Below are positions 8,089-15,968 of a DNA stretch of 25,461 nucleotides, piece after piece. Numbering within the stretch: the first letter of the stretch is position 1; each line of letters opens with the position of its first letter. Source of the DNA: CAYRYU01 sp964428355 (GTDB lineage: Bacteria > Muiribacteriota > Ozemobacteria > Ozemobacterales > Ozemobacteraceae). The position numbers and the translations under genes were made by a program. Location: contig CAYRYU010000106.1 of the NCBI GenBank assembly GCA_964428355.1, positions 1 through 25,461 on the forward strand, read 5' to 3'. The notes under the pieces are model-generated. The model was not told where the DNA came from and ran no database searches. It saw nothing but the letters and a program-made list of their open reading frames with translations.

Positions 8089-9177
8089 TCATCCCGGTTT
8101 CTTTTCCGATCCATTCCTGAGCTGAAGGAAGGCCTTGATCTCCGCGCCAATATTCCCCAAAGGAAGAACTTTTTCGACCGCGCCTTTTTCGAATGCTACC
8201 TTGGGCATCCCGAAAACCACACATGTCGCCTCGTCTTGCCCGAGGGTCATCGCCCCCGCTGCCTTCATCGCAAGCAGGCCGTCCCCGCCATCGTGCCCCA
8301 TTCCGGTAAGTATCACCCCGATGGCGTTACGCCCCGCGGCTTGGGCAACGGAATGGAAAAGAACATCGACCGAGGGGCAGTGCCCCCCGACGGGCGCCCC
8401 GGACCGGCACTCGACAAAAAATCCACCTTTCCCGGAGGATCGGACTTTCATTTGTTTGAGGGAGGGTCCGACCAGAACCTGGCCGTCAATAACCCTGTCT
8501 CCATCCTGCGCTTCGCGGACCCTGAGCCCGGAGGAGATCGCAAGCCGCTGTGAAAACGACTGGGTGAACCCCGGAGAGATGTGTTGGACAAGGACCACAC
8601 CGGGGAAGTTGGAGGGAAGAGCCTTGAGGACCTCCGGAATGGCCACCGTTCCCCCGGTGGAAGCCCCGATGGCGATAATCGGGCCCCGTGACTCCACGAG
8701 GGGAGCCCCCTGCTCCGTGGAATGTCCGGTCAGGAAACGCGAGGAGAGAGCTTTGAGATCCCGGGGAATCAAATGCACGCGGGCTTTGGATGCCGCCCTG
8801 ATCTTTTGCGCCAACGTGGAGACCATCTCCTCGAGGCCTTTCCTGCCCCCCGATCCTGACGGCTTCGGCTGGAAATCGACCGCGCCCGAGGCAAGAGCCT
8901 CCAGGGTGAGCTGCTTTCCTCTCTCGGTCATTCCGCTAACCATGATCACCGGAATCGGATGCGAGGCCATGATTCTCTGCAGAAACTCGATTCCATCCAT
9001 TCGGGGCATCTCAACATCGAGGGTGATCACGTCGGGGTCGGTCTTGGAAATCAGATCCCGGGCCTCGAATGGGTTCCCCGCAGTCCCAACCACCTCGATC
9101 TCGGGATCCTGGGAAAGGCCCTTTTTCAGCAGGGAACGGACGGTAGCGGAGTCATCGACGATCAGGAGCTTGATCAC
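8089..9177 (-). CDS. cheB: CheB, receptor methylesterase/deamidase response regulator
   Basis: A 362-residue CheB with both expected domains. The N-terminal receiver (about 1-120) has D9-D10-S and phosphoacceptor D54 (I-T-L-D-V-E-M-P). A linker leads to the C-terminal methylesterase domain (about 165-350). This carries the catalytic triad S173 in G-A-S-T-G-G, H199 in V-Q-H-I-S and D296 in G-M-G-H-D-G-G-D-G. It removes methyl groups from MCP glutamates when phosphorylated by CheA. The start is GTG at 9177, overlapping the cheR stop as GTGA; the ribosome binding site is weak, so translational coupling to cheR is likely. The next gene, cheD, also acts on receptor side chains. Confidence 0.95.
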   Translation of the reverse strand: MIKLLIVDDSATVRSLLKKGLSQDPEIEVVGTAGNPFEARDLISKTDPDVITLDVEMPRMDGIEFLQRIMASHPIPVIMVSGMTERGKQLTLEALASGAVDFQPKPSGSGGRKGLEEMVSTLAQKIRAASKARVHLIPRDLKALSSRFLTGHSTEQGAPLVESRGPIIAIGASTGGTVAIPEVLKALPSNFPGVVLVQHISPGFTQSFSQRLAISSGLRVREAQDGDRVIDGQVLVGPSLKQMKVRSSGKGGFFVECRSGAPVGGHCPSVDVLFHSVAQAAGRNAIGVILTGMGHDGGDGLLAMKAAGAMTLGQDEATCVVFGMPKVAFEKGAVEKVLPLGNIGAEIKAFLQLRNGSEKKPG

Positions 9178-10049
9178 TTTTCCAGGGTCACCTTTCTGAG
9201 GATCGACGAGGCCACATTCTTGAAGGGGGAGATCAGGCTGACCATGCTTTCCGCGGATCCAACGTAAAGATGCCCGCAGGGGGCAAGGAGGCGGTGGATC
9301 TCCATCAGAAGGGCCTTTCGAACGACATCGTCGAAGTATATCATCACGTTCCTGCAGAAGACTCCGTCCAGAGGACCATGCATCGGAAAAGGGGGGTGGG
9401 CCAGGTTCAACCTGTGGAACACGACCTTTTCCCGTAGCTCGGGCTTGACGGTGACCTCACCCGGCTTTTCCGTCGCTCCCTGGGCACCGGGTCGGGAGGT
9501 TTTGGGTGTCCCGCTTCCCTTGCCCCCAACAGTGGATGACAACTGGAAATATTTCAAACGCAGGTCGGGGGGAACCGTTTCGAGAAGATCCTTGCTGAAC
9601 GCACCCGCTCTTGCCTTCTCGAGGACACGCGTGGAAATGTCCGTGGCAAGGATTTTCCAATCGATTCCGTAGAGGCCGAGAGTTTCCGCCATGGAAATCG
9701 CCATGGAGTAAGGCTCTTCTCCGGTGGAACAGGCACAGGACCAGAGCCGGATCCTCGTTTTCCCCGCCTTTGCCCATTTCCGGGCCTCATCCTCGAGGAA
9801 ACGGAACGCATGCTCCTCCCGGAAGAAACGCGTCACGTTGGTCGACACGACGTCAAGGAGATTGACCGTTTCCTGGCCTTCCGAATCCTGGTGGAGGAAT
9901 CTGAGATATTCCTCCAGGGACGGGATCCTCAAGGCCCGAAGTCTTTTCTGGATGCGGGCGGAAAGGAGGATCTCCTTCCCCGGGGGAAGCGAGATCCCGC
10001 TGTGGTCGTAGATAATCCGGGTGAATTCCCGGAACAGCCTTTGATCCAT
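9174..10049 (-). CDS. cheR: CheR, chemoreceptor methyltransferase
   Basis: A 291-residue CheR that methylates MCP glutamates with SAM. The N-terminal helical domain (1-70) leads to the N-V-T-R-F-F-R-E motif (71-78). The SAM-binding loop is W-S-C-A-C-S-T-G-E-E-P-Y-S (103-115), with D137 in A-T-D-I-S and F-C-R-N-V-M-I-Y-F-D at 231-240. Between Y167-F168 and F211-H-R-L-N-L the beta-subdomain holds an extra low-complexity stretch of about 25-28 residues rich in Gly, Thr, Pro and Lys (about 172-199), which usual CheR proteins lack. The reading frame is intact across it. The ATG has no strong ribosome binding site and lies 15 bp after cheW. Confidence 0.94.
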   Translation of the reverse strand: MDQRLFREFTRIIYDHSGISLPPGKEILLSARIQKRLRALRIPSLEEYLRFLHQDSEGQETVNLLDVVSTNVTRFFREEHAFRFLEDEARKWAKAGKTRIRLWSCACSTGEEPYSMAISMAETLGLYGIDWKILATDISTRVLEKARAGAFSKDLLETVPPDLRLKYFQLSSTVGGKGSGTPKTSRPGAQGATEKPGEVTVKPELREKVVFHRLNLAHPPFPMHGPLDGVFCRNVMIYFDDVVRKALLMEIHRLLAPCGHLYVGSAESMVSLISPFKNVASSILRKVTLEK

Positions 10050-10064
10050 TCTTTGGCGAGCAGT

Positions 10065-10589
10065 CTATTCGAAAGTCGTGAGTTCTTCCGAGGTGATCAG
10101 CTGGTCGACATCCAGAAGCACCTTCACTCCACCCTTGACCTTGGCTGCTCCGAGAATGAACGCCACATCGACCTTTGCCCCGAATGCCAGGGCCCGGTCA
10201 ATCTCGCCCTCCGCGATGTTGACCACCTCGCTAACCGTATCAACGAGGATTCCCACGAGGCTCATCTGGGCCACGGTGCTCGCTTCGACCACGATGATAC
10301 AGGTGCGGTTGGTATCGGGAACCTGTTCCAGGCCGAATTTTCGGCGAAGATCCACGATGGGGATCACTTTCCCCCGCAGGTTGATGACTCCACGTACTGC
10401 AGGAGGCATCCTCGGAATCGGGGTGATGTCCAGTAGCCCGTTGATCTCACGGACCTTCAGGATGGGAATCCCGTATTCCTCGTTTCCCAACCGAAAAGTA
10501 AGGTATTTCCCCCCAAGAACCGCCCTGGGAACCTTGGATTCGGTCCGGATCTCGGCCACCTGGCCGCTCTTTTCCTGGGATTTGTTCAC
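10065..10589 (-). CDS. cheW: CheW, receptor-kinase coupling protein
   Basis: A single CheW domain of 174 residues that links MCPs to CheA. The domain begins at about residue 22 (K-Y-L-T-F-R-L-G-N-E-E-Y-G-I) and includes the signature R-G-V-I-N-L-R-G-K-V-I-P-I-V-D-L. The C-terminus ends shortly after the last domain helix. The start is placed at GTG 10589, with AAAGG nine bases upstream; this gives the usual family length. The open frame continues 96 bp further to a TTG at 10685, but that part has no CheW similarity and no ribosome binding site. A 111-bp gap to cheA then remains, in which I see nothing else. Confidence 0.92.
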   Translation of the reverse strand: MNKSQEKSGQVAEIRTESKVPRAVLGGKYLTFRLGNEEYGIPILKVREINGLLDITPIPRMPPAVRGVINLRGKVIPIVDLRRKFGLEQVPDTNRTCIIVVEASTVAQMSLVGILVDTVSEVVNIAEGEIDRALAFGAKVDVAFILGAAKVKGGVKVLLDVDQLITSEELTTFE

Positions 10590-10700
10590 ATCAACATACC
10601 TTTCCGGGGAAACGGGTAGGTCCCTGGCCAGAAGCCACACGCGGGGAAAAACCCGTCCAGGCGCGCTCCAATTCGCTCCCCCCAATGGATTCGAACAGTA

Positions 10701-12947
10701 TCATGTCAATTTCGAGGTCGCCATTTCGTAGATTCCGAGCGGATCGAGAACCAGGGCAATCCTGTCGTCCGGCATTACTGCGGCACCCGAGCAGCCCGAC
10801 AAAGCCTGGAACGGCCCAAGGCTCTTGATCACGATCTGTTGCTGACAGAGGATCTCGTCGACTAGAAGCCCGATCGGCCGACCGAACTCCTCGAGAACCA
10901 TGACATTGCCGGAAACCGGATCCGGCTGGAATTCCCTCACCCCGAGAATGCTTCCCAGGCGGAAGAACGGGATCATCCTGTCCCTGAGACTGACAAGCTC
11001 CCCCTGGCCGGTGACCCCTGTCACCGAACCCGGAGTGGGGCGGAAGAATTCCGTGATCGCCTGGGTCGGAACCACGAACCGCTGGTTTCCAAGCCTGATG
11101 ACCATGCCGTCGATGATGGACAGGGTCAGAGGAAGGCGAATCGTGAACACGGCTCCCAACCCGGGGTTCGAAAGAACCTCGACCCTTCCCTTGAGGCTCT
11201 CGACGTTCCTTCGGACGACATCCATTCCGACTCCACGGCCGGAAACTTCGGAAACGACGGAGGCCGTGGAAAAACCCGGCTCGAAGATATACTGGAAGAC
11301 TTCCTCGTCGGGAACATCAACCCTGTCCGGAGGAAGGAGCCCCATTTTCCTGGCTTTTTCCAGGATCTTATCCCGGTCGAGACCTCGCCCGTTGTCGGAT
11401 ACCACAACCCAGACCTCACCCCCGGCATGGCGGCCCTCGATCAGGATCAGGCCTTCCCTGGGCTTTCCGTTCCTTTCGCGCTCATCGGGAGCTTCGATTC
11501 CGTGATCGATGGCGTTCCGGATGATGTGAAGAAGCGGGTCCCCCAGAAGCTCGATCACGTTCTTGTCGACCTCGGTCTCCTCACCGACAAACTTCACCTC
11601 GACGACTTTCCCAAGTGTTCTTGCGAGGTCCCTGACGGGGCGGATCATCTTCCGGAACAATCCGGACAGGGGGACCATCCTGAGGGCGAGCGTGCTCCGG
11701 TGAAGGTCTTTCGTGATCTTGGACAACCGATCGATCTCCCGGACGAACTTCTCGTTCTTGCTCTTTTCCAGTCCGGAAAGGTTGGCGACGTTGGCTTGGG
11801 CGATGACCATCTCCCCGACGAGTTCGACGAGATAATCCAGCTTTTCCACGCTGACCCGGATCGCCTTCTTCTGGACGGAATCGGGAGGTTTCTCGAGCTT
11901 GCTGAGGGCTTCCCCGCCGCCGACGGTTTGGATCCGGTTCTGGAGGGCCAGGGCGTCTTCCAACGACTCGGGAGTGATCAAACCTTGCGCGAGGAGGATT
12001 TCTCCAACCCTTGGGGGAGGAGGTTCCGTTGAGCGGGCGGAGGTTTTCCCCAACGCTTCCAGTTTCCCGAGGGCGGCCTCCAACCCGTTCACCTTGCCGT
12101 TCTGCTCGGAATCGATGCACTGGAGGCCTTTTCGGACCAGGTCAAGCGAACCGAGGATGGTCGAGATCTCGGGTTTCCCGCACGGTATCTCCTTCGACTT
12201 CAGGAGCCCCAGCGCTGTCTCGATCTTGTGGCTGAGCCTGGCAAGATCGGCGAACCCGAAGAAGCCTGCATTGCCCTTGAAACTGTGGATCGCCCTGAAT
12301 GCCTGCTGGATCATCTCCTGGTCGTATCCGTCGCTCTCGATGGCCATTAGGACATGCTCGGTCTCCTCGACGAGTTCGAGCGCCTCGTCCCGGAACTGCT
12401 GAAGCATCTCGGGAGTAAGGTCGATTTTCAGCTCGCTGAGGCTTTCAGCCAGAACCGGGCTATCGGCGGCGGGGCCGGTGAGGGTTGGAGGAGTGGTGGC
12501 CCCCTTTCCCGGCGAATCCGGGGATTCCGATTCGGCCATCGAAAGCTGGTCGACCAGCGCGGCGACCTCATCTCCATAAGCCCGGTCATCGCCGGTCTTG
12601 GATGCATGCGCGAGAAGCTTCCGTACAAGATCGCAGGTGGCGCCCATGAGATCGACGTGACGTGGGACCAACGTCCTCCGACCTTCCCTCAGGTCGCCCA
12701 GGAGGCTTTCCAACTTGTGGGTGACATCCCGGATCACCTCGAGTTTCAGGGCGTCCGCACCGCCCTTAAGGGAATGGAACAGCCGGAAAATCGCGTTGAT
12801 GTTCGAGCTGGCAACCTCCGGGGTGGTCCCTTCGCCCTCGAGGGCGACCATTATCGGATCGACGTCTTCGAGCATTTCCAGCGATTCCCCGTGGAAGATC
12901 TCGAAAAGAGTATTCCACTCTTCGTCGTGCCTGCCCTGGGATGTCAA
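10701..12947 (-). CDS. cheA: CheA, chemotaxis histidine kinase with two HPt domains
   Basis: A 748-residue CheA. Two histidine phosphotransfer domains lie in tandem: HPt1 about residues 10-115 (F-H58-S-L-K-G-G-A) and HPt2 about 178-275 (I-H221-S-F-K-G-N-A-G). A short V-G-E-I-L-L-A-Q-G-L-I-T motif follows at 313-337. The P3 dimerisation helices cover about 362-432. The ATPase domain (about 435-605) has N-box I-R-N-A-I-D-H-G (476-483), G1 D-N-G-R-G-L (518-523) and G2 G-R-G-V-G-M (570-575). A CheW-like P5 domain fills 610-742. No obvious CheY-binding P2 domain is seen. The start is TTG at 12947, overlapping the upstream stop as TTGA with GGAGGA five bases before it. It phosphorylates CheY and CheB. 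Confidence 0.95.
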   Translation of the reverse strand: MTSQGRHDEEWNTLFEIFHGESLEMLEDVDPIMVALEGEGTTPEVASSNINAIFRLFHSLKGGADALKLEVIRDVTHKLESLLGDLREGRRTLVPRHVDLMGATCDLVRKLLAHASKTGDDRAYGDEVAALVDQLSMAESESPDSPGKGATTPPTLTGPAADSPVLAESLSELKIDLTPEMLQQFRDEALELVEETEHVLMAIESDGYDQEMIQQAFRAIHSFKGNAGFFGFADLARLSHKIETALGLLKSKEIPCGKPEISTILGSLDLVRKGLQCIDSEQNGKVNGLEAALGKLEALGKTSARSTEPPPPRVGEILLAQGLITPESLEDALALQNRIQTVGGGEALSKLEKPPDSVQKKAIRVSVEKLDYLVELVGEMVIAQANVANLSGLEKSKNEKFVREIDRLSKITKDLHRSTLALRMVPLSGLFRKMIRPVRDLARTLGKVVEVKFVGEETEVDKNVIELLGDPLLHIIRNAIDHGIEAPDERERNGKPREGLILIEGRHAGGEVWVVVSDNGRGLDRDKILEKARKMGLLPPDRVDVPDEEVFQYIFEPGFSTASVVSEVSGRGVGMDVVRRNVESLKGRVEVLSNPGLGAVFTIRLPLTLSIIDGMVIRLGNQRFVVPTQAITEFFRPTPGSVTGVTGQGELVSLRDRMIPFFRLGSILGVREFQPDPVSGNVMVLEEFGRPIGLLVDEILCQQQIVIKSLGPFQALSGCSGAAVMPDDRIALVLDPLGIYEMATSKLT

Positions 12948-13408
12948 GATTTCCTCCGAAGATCGTCGAAAGCGAGTTTCAACCGGGCATACTCGAAGGC
13001 GAGGCGGGAGTGCTGCTCCTTGAGGGAAACCTCCTCCATCGCCTTCTTTTCCTCCTCGTCGGCAATCACGAGGATGTCACGAAGTTCGGGATCCCGCGGC
13101 AGGAGGGCACGAACGCCAAGGGAGACGGCCTCGCAAGCAGTACCCGTATCGAGTTGTGGCGAGGCAAGAACTATCGGAACGTCCGACCTGACTTCACGGA
13201 AAGCCTTCAACACATCCAGCGCATCGCCTGATCTTGAAAGCTGTCCGATCAGGACGAGATTCGGGGAACTGCTGCTGAAACTGGACAACGCATCGTTCTT
13301 GTCCTGGACCGGGATGCAATCCATTCCCATGTCCCGGAGGGAAGCCCCCAGGAAACTGAGGAATTCGGGATTTTCGTGCAAAATCATGATCTTGAGCGGG
13401 TGAGACAT
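12944..13408 (-). CDS. Degenerate receiver-like protein (pseudo-receiver) with C-terminal helix
   Basis: A 154-residue protein with the length and secondary-structure order of a CheY receiver (about 5-120) followed by a charged helical tail (about 117-152) that could form a coiled coil. The receiver chemistry is lost. The acidic pair is replaced by H11-E12-N13, the phosphoacceptor position in L-V-L-I-G is Gly55, the switch position is A82/S83 and the conserved Lys region reads L-P-R105-D-P. It therefore should not be phosphorylated in the usual way. It lies between an MCP and cheA; its ribosome binding site overlaps the MCP stop (TGAGGAG), and its own stop overlaps the cheA start. It probably acts by protein binding, perhaps to CheA, but this is inference. 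Confidence 0.8.
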   Translation of the reverse strand: MSHPLKIMILHENPEFLSFLGASLRDMGMDCIPVQDKNDALSSFSSSSPNLVLIGQLSRSGDALDVLKAFREVRSDVPIVLASPQLDTGTACEAVSLGVRALLPRDPELRDILVIADEEEKKAMEEVSLKEQHSRLAFEYARLKLAFDDLRRKS

Positions 13409-13417
13409 AGATTCTCC

Positions 13418-15661
13418 TCAGAAATCCTTTATGTCCGGATCCCCGGGCATCGGAATGATCGGCTTTTCCTTCGCCTTGGGCGAGGGATGTTGGGAGGACG
13501 GGATTTTCCCGAGCCTGGCATTGTCTGACGAAACCGGAATCGGCGCGGGAACGCGGACCTTTCCACCCGCCAAGGCACCGGGGTTGTGGGCTGCTTCCCG
13601 GGGCCGGCCAGGTCCTCGGAGGGTGCTCCCTCCTGGGGTAGCCGAAGAACCCGACGATGAGCCGGTTTTCTGGGTGGGCTCGCCCGAAACCGATTCGTTG
13701 CCCACCAGGTCGAGGAGATCCCTGACGACGGTGTTCAGGAGGTTGGCCTGATTCCGGGTTTCCATGGAAGCTGCGGAGGTCTCCTGGGCAGTGGCTGCCT
13801 GGTGCTGCACTACTTTGTCAATCTCCGAGATCACGCGATTCACCTGCTCGATCCCGGAGGCCTGCTCTTTCGAGCTGGTCGCGATCTCGGCGGAGAGATC
13901 GCCGATCTTGGTGATTCCCTGGGAAACCCGATCGAAGGATGCCTTGGTTCTTCCCACCAGCTCGGTTCCCTGCTTGATCTTCCCGACGATTCCCTCGATC
14001 ATGACGGAGGTGCTTTTCGCGGCTTCGGAGGACCGCATCGCAAGATTCCTGACCTCATCAGCGACCACCGCGAAACCGGCGCCGACGGATCCTGCCCTCG
14101 CGGCCTCGACGGCGGCATTGAGGGCGAGGAGGTTGGTCTGGAACGCGATTTCATCGATGGTCCGGACGATTTTCGAGGTCTCCTCACCGCCAAGGGTGAT
14201 GTCCTTCATCGCAACGACCACTTCCGACATTCCATTCCCGGCCTGGTTGACCAGAGTGACCGTCTCCCTGACCAGGTCGGCTGAAATGCCTGTGTTCTCG
14301 GCGGAGTTCTTCGTCAGGCCGGCAATCTCCTCGAGAGCGGAGGCAGACTCCTCCAACCCGGCTGCCTGTTCGGTGACCCCGCTGGAAAGGGTCTGACTCG
14401 CTTCCTGAAGTTGGCTGGAAGAAACGAGGAGGTGCTCCACCACCCCGGACATTTTCGCAAGGTTCCGAACAAGGGGGGCGACCACCCTTGCCGCCAGAAA
14501 GGCTGAACCAAAAAAGGCGAAAAAAAGAATGCTCAGACCGCAAACCACGAAGTATTTCTGGAGATGATCCCCTTCCTTGTCCAGGGTTTCCCCTATCCGA
14601 TCGAAGTCCTCGCGGATCAGCCCCGCCCCCACGATCAAATCGAGGGGCTGAAAGTGCCCTATGGCAAGAACATGCCCACGGGTTATCTTTTCCCCGGAAT
14701 TGGAAAGGCTCACTTCCTCCCAATCGATCGCCTCCTCCCCCACCGAAAGCCCCTTCTCGATAAGGGTCTGGACGTACGATCGACCGGCGGAATCACGGTC
14801 TTCCAACATGTTTTCCCCGTCCTTTGAAGGGTCAAGTGCGAGAAGAAATCTTCCTCGGTCTGAACCAAGCGCGCGAAGAAGAAAAACGAACCCTCCCCTG
14901 TCGCTTCTGAGGGCCGAAAGTGCGGAAACTGCCTCCCGGAACCGTTCAGATTCTCCGATCGCGATCGCGAGCATTCCAAGAACCTTGTTGTCGGGCCCTT
15001 GCAGAGGGTGCGAGAGGGCAATGAACGATTCGCCCCCCAGAGAAAAGCGGCCCATCGAAGGCTTCCCGGAAATGAGGCATGAAATCATCGGATCGTCCGC
15101 CCCTCCGGGACCTTTCGCGGAGAGAACCGCCCCGATTTCCCTCTTTCCATCTTTTCCGGTCAGGGAGGAAGCAACGGCGATCATATCCCCTTGCGGGTTC
15201 ATGCGCTGGAAAACGATGCACGCGCCTGCGCCCAGAAGTTTGATATCGTCGACAAGTGGAACGGGCGTTCCCGCTTCCGTCACCGGGGAAATGGGGAGAC
15301 TGGAAATCAGGATCTCCGGAAGCTGAACCTCCGGAAGATCTTCCCCAGCCTGCCCCTTGGGTTTCCATCCGACAGTTTTCCCGGAAACCCCGACTCCCCC
15401 GGTTTGGGCCAGGAGGACCTGGGCGGATTTCATTCCCGATTCGAGATCCCGGGTGACAGCCCTGTACTCGGCCTCCAAAAGACGTTGAGCCTGGAAAACC
15501 CTTTCCTTCAGGTTCCCCCGCATGATCCTCTCGATTTCAACCCGGATCCCGCTCTTGAGCGCAACCCTGTTTTGGGAGAGAAGGAAGTAAAAAAGACATC
15601 CGGTAAAAACAACGCCCAGGGAACCGAGCACGGCAATTTTCCGTTTCAAGGAAAGACCCAT
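13418..15661 (-). CDS. Methyl-accepting chemotaxis protein with Cache_3-Cache_2-type sensor
   Basis: A 747-residue chemoreceptor heading the che operon. TM1 lies at about residues 8-26 and TM2 near 385-405. The large periplasmic region contains T-V-G-W, then V-D-D-I-K-L-L, then I-V-F-Q-R-M-N-P-Q-G-D-M, then a G-K-R-E-I-G block, the order typical of Cache_3-Cache_2 fusion sensors. No clear HAMP domain follows TM2. The signalling tip (I-D-E-I-A-F-Q-T-N-L-L-A-L-N-A-A-V-E-A-A) is canonical. A Pro/Ser-rich tail of about 90 residues ends in D-I-K-D-F. The start is uncertain: ATG 15661 puts TM1 at the usual distance, ATG 15712 adds 17 residues and ATG 15883 adds 74. None has a strong ribosome binding site. 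A GGAGGG/CCCTCC hairpin lies at 15682-15699. Confidence 0.88.
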   Translation of the reverse strand: MGLSLKRKIAVLGSLGVVFTGCLFYFLLSQNRVALKSGIRVEIERIMRGNLKERVFQAQRLLEAEYRAVTRDLESGMKSAQVLLAQTGGVGVSGKTVGWKPKGQAGEDLPEVQLPEILISSLPISPVTEAGTPVPLVDDIKLLGAGACIVFQRMNPQGDMIAVASSLTGKDGKREIGAVLSAKGPGGADDPMISCLISGKPSMGRFSLGGESFIALSHPLQGPDNKVLGMLAIAIGESERFREAVSALSALRSDRGGFVFLLRALGSDRGRFLLALDPSKDGENMLEDRDSAGRSYVQTLIEKGLSVGEEAIDWEEVSLSNSGEKITRGHVLAIGHFQPLDLIVGAGLIREDFDRIGETLDKEGDHLQKYFVVCGLSILFFAFFGSAFLAARVVAPLVRNLAKMSGVVEHLLVSSSQLQEASQTLSSGVTEQAAGLEESASALEEIAGLTKNSAENTGISADLVRETVTLVNQAGNGMSEVVVAMKDITLGGEETSKIVRTIDEIAFQTNLLALNAAVEAARAGSVGAGFAVVADEVRNLAMRSSEAAKSTSVMIEGIVGKIKQGTELVGRTKASFDRVSQGITKIGDLSAEIATSSKEQASGIEQVNRVISEIDKVVQHQAATAQETSAASMETRNQANLLNTVVRDLLDLVGNESVSGEPTQKTGSSSGSSATPGGSTLRGPGRPREAAHNPGALAGGKVRVPAPIPVSSDNARLGKIPSSQHPSPKAKEKPIIPMPGDPDIKDF

Positions 15662-15709
15662 TTTCCATCCCAAATCTCTATGGAGGGAGAAGACCCTCCC
15701 TGAATTATC

Positions 15710-15727
15710 CATATGATATCCACATCC
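15710..15727. repeat. 18-bp direct repeat, copy 1
   Basis: CATATGATATCCACATCC matches a second copy at 15951-15968 with one mismatch. This copy lies at the MCP side of the intergenic region, and its CATATG contains the alternative MCP start on the minus strand. Confidence 0.7.
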
Positions 15728-15846
15728 CGTACCCCCGTCAACATCCTGAAATGTTCCCTCCCCATACTTGCCGTCGCGAGGAGAGGGGAAACTCGTGCCC
15801 GATTGTGGGTCGGGGGAATTGAAATGATTCCTTCGGGAGAGGCGAT

Positions 15847-15873
15847 TCATCGGCGTTTCCACCCGAAAATCGG
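15847..15873 (-). promoter_or_regulatory. Weak sigma28-like promoter candidate for the che operon
   Basis: Read on the minus strand, CCGATTTT, an 11-bp spacer and GCCGATGA resemble the flagellar sigma28 consensus TAAAGTTT-N11-GCCGATAA. The -10 half matches 7 of 8 bases but the -35 half only 4 of 8. The position upstream of the MCP that heads the che operon fits, but the match alone is not convincing. Confidence 0.22.
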
Positions 15874-15895
15874 ACACGTGCAAGAAAGAAAGCTG

Positions 15896-15924
15896 TTGAC
15901 ATCGGATTTTCGGAAAAGTATTTT
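15896..15924 (+). promoter_or_regulatory. Sigma70-like promoter of the marR-efflux operon
   Basis: A perfect TTGACA (15896-15901), a 17-bp spacer and TATTTT (15919-15924, 4/6) lie 29 bp before the regulator's ATG. The predicted transcript start falls near 15931, so the leader is only about 23 nt and has no Shine-Dalgarno sequence. Confidence 0.65.
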
Positions 15925-15948
15925 ACACGTGAACTTTTCATGTATAAA
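15922..15948. promoter_or_regulatory. Inverted repeat, candidate MarR operator
   Basis: TTTACACGTG (15922-15931) and CATGTATAAA (15939-15948) form an imperfect inverted repeat, 8 of 10 pairs, around a 7-bp centre. It overlaps the -10 element and the predicted transcription start. Size and place fit a MarR dimer site giving autorepression of the regulator and pump. The half-site core ACACGTG also occurs once more at 15874-15880. Confidence 0.5.
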
Positions 15949-15950
15949 TT

Positions 15951-15968
15951 CATATGATTTCCACATCC
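15951..15968. repeat. 18-bp direct repeat, copy 2
   Basis: CATATGATTTCCACATCC matches the copy at 15710-15727 with one mismatch. This copy spans the start codon and first codons of the MarR gene (Met-Ile-Ser-Thr-Ser). Confidence 0.7.

Noticed and set aside
8135..9199. Plus-strand open frame (354 codons) opposite cheB
   Set aside because: The composition is Ser/Thr/Arg/Pro-rich shadow sequence, while cheB on the other strand has all catalytic residues.
12354..13403. Plus-strand open frame (349 codons) opposite cheA and the pseudo-receiver
   Set aside because: No recognisable motif and no ribosome binding site; the opposite strand encodes clear chemotaxis proteins.
13418..15883. Longer MCP start at ATG 15883
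   Set aside because: It would add 74 polar residues before TM1, unlike chemoreceptors, and would cover most of the intergenic region with its promoter-like sequences.
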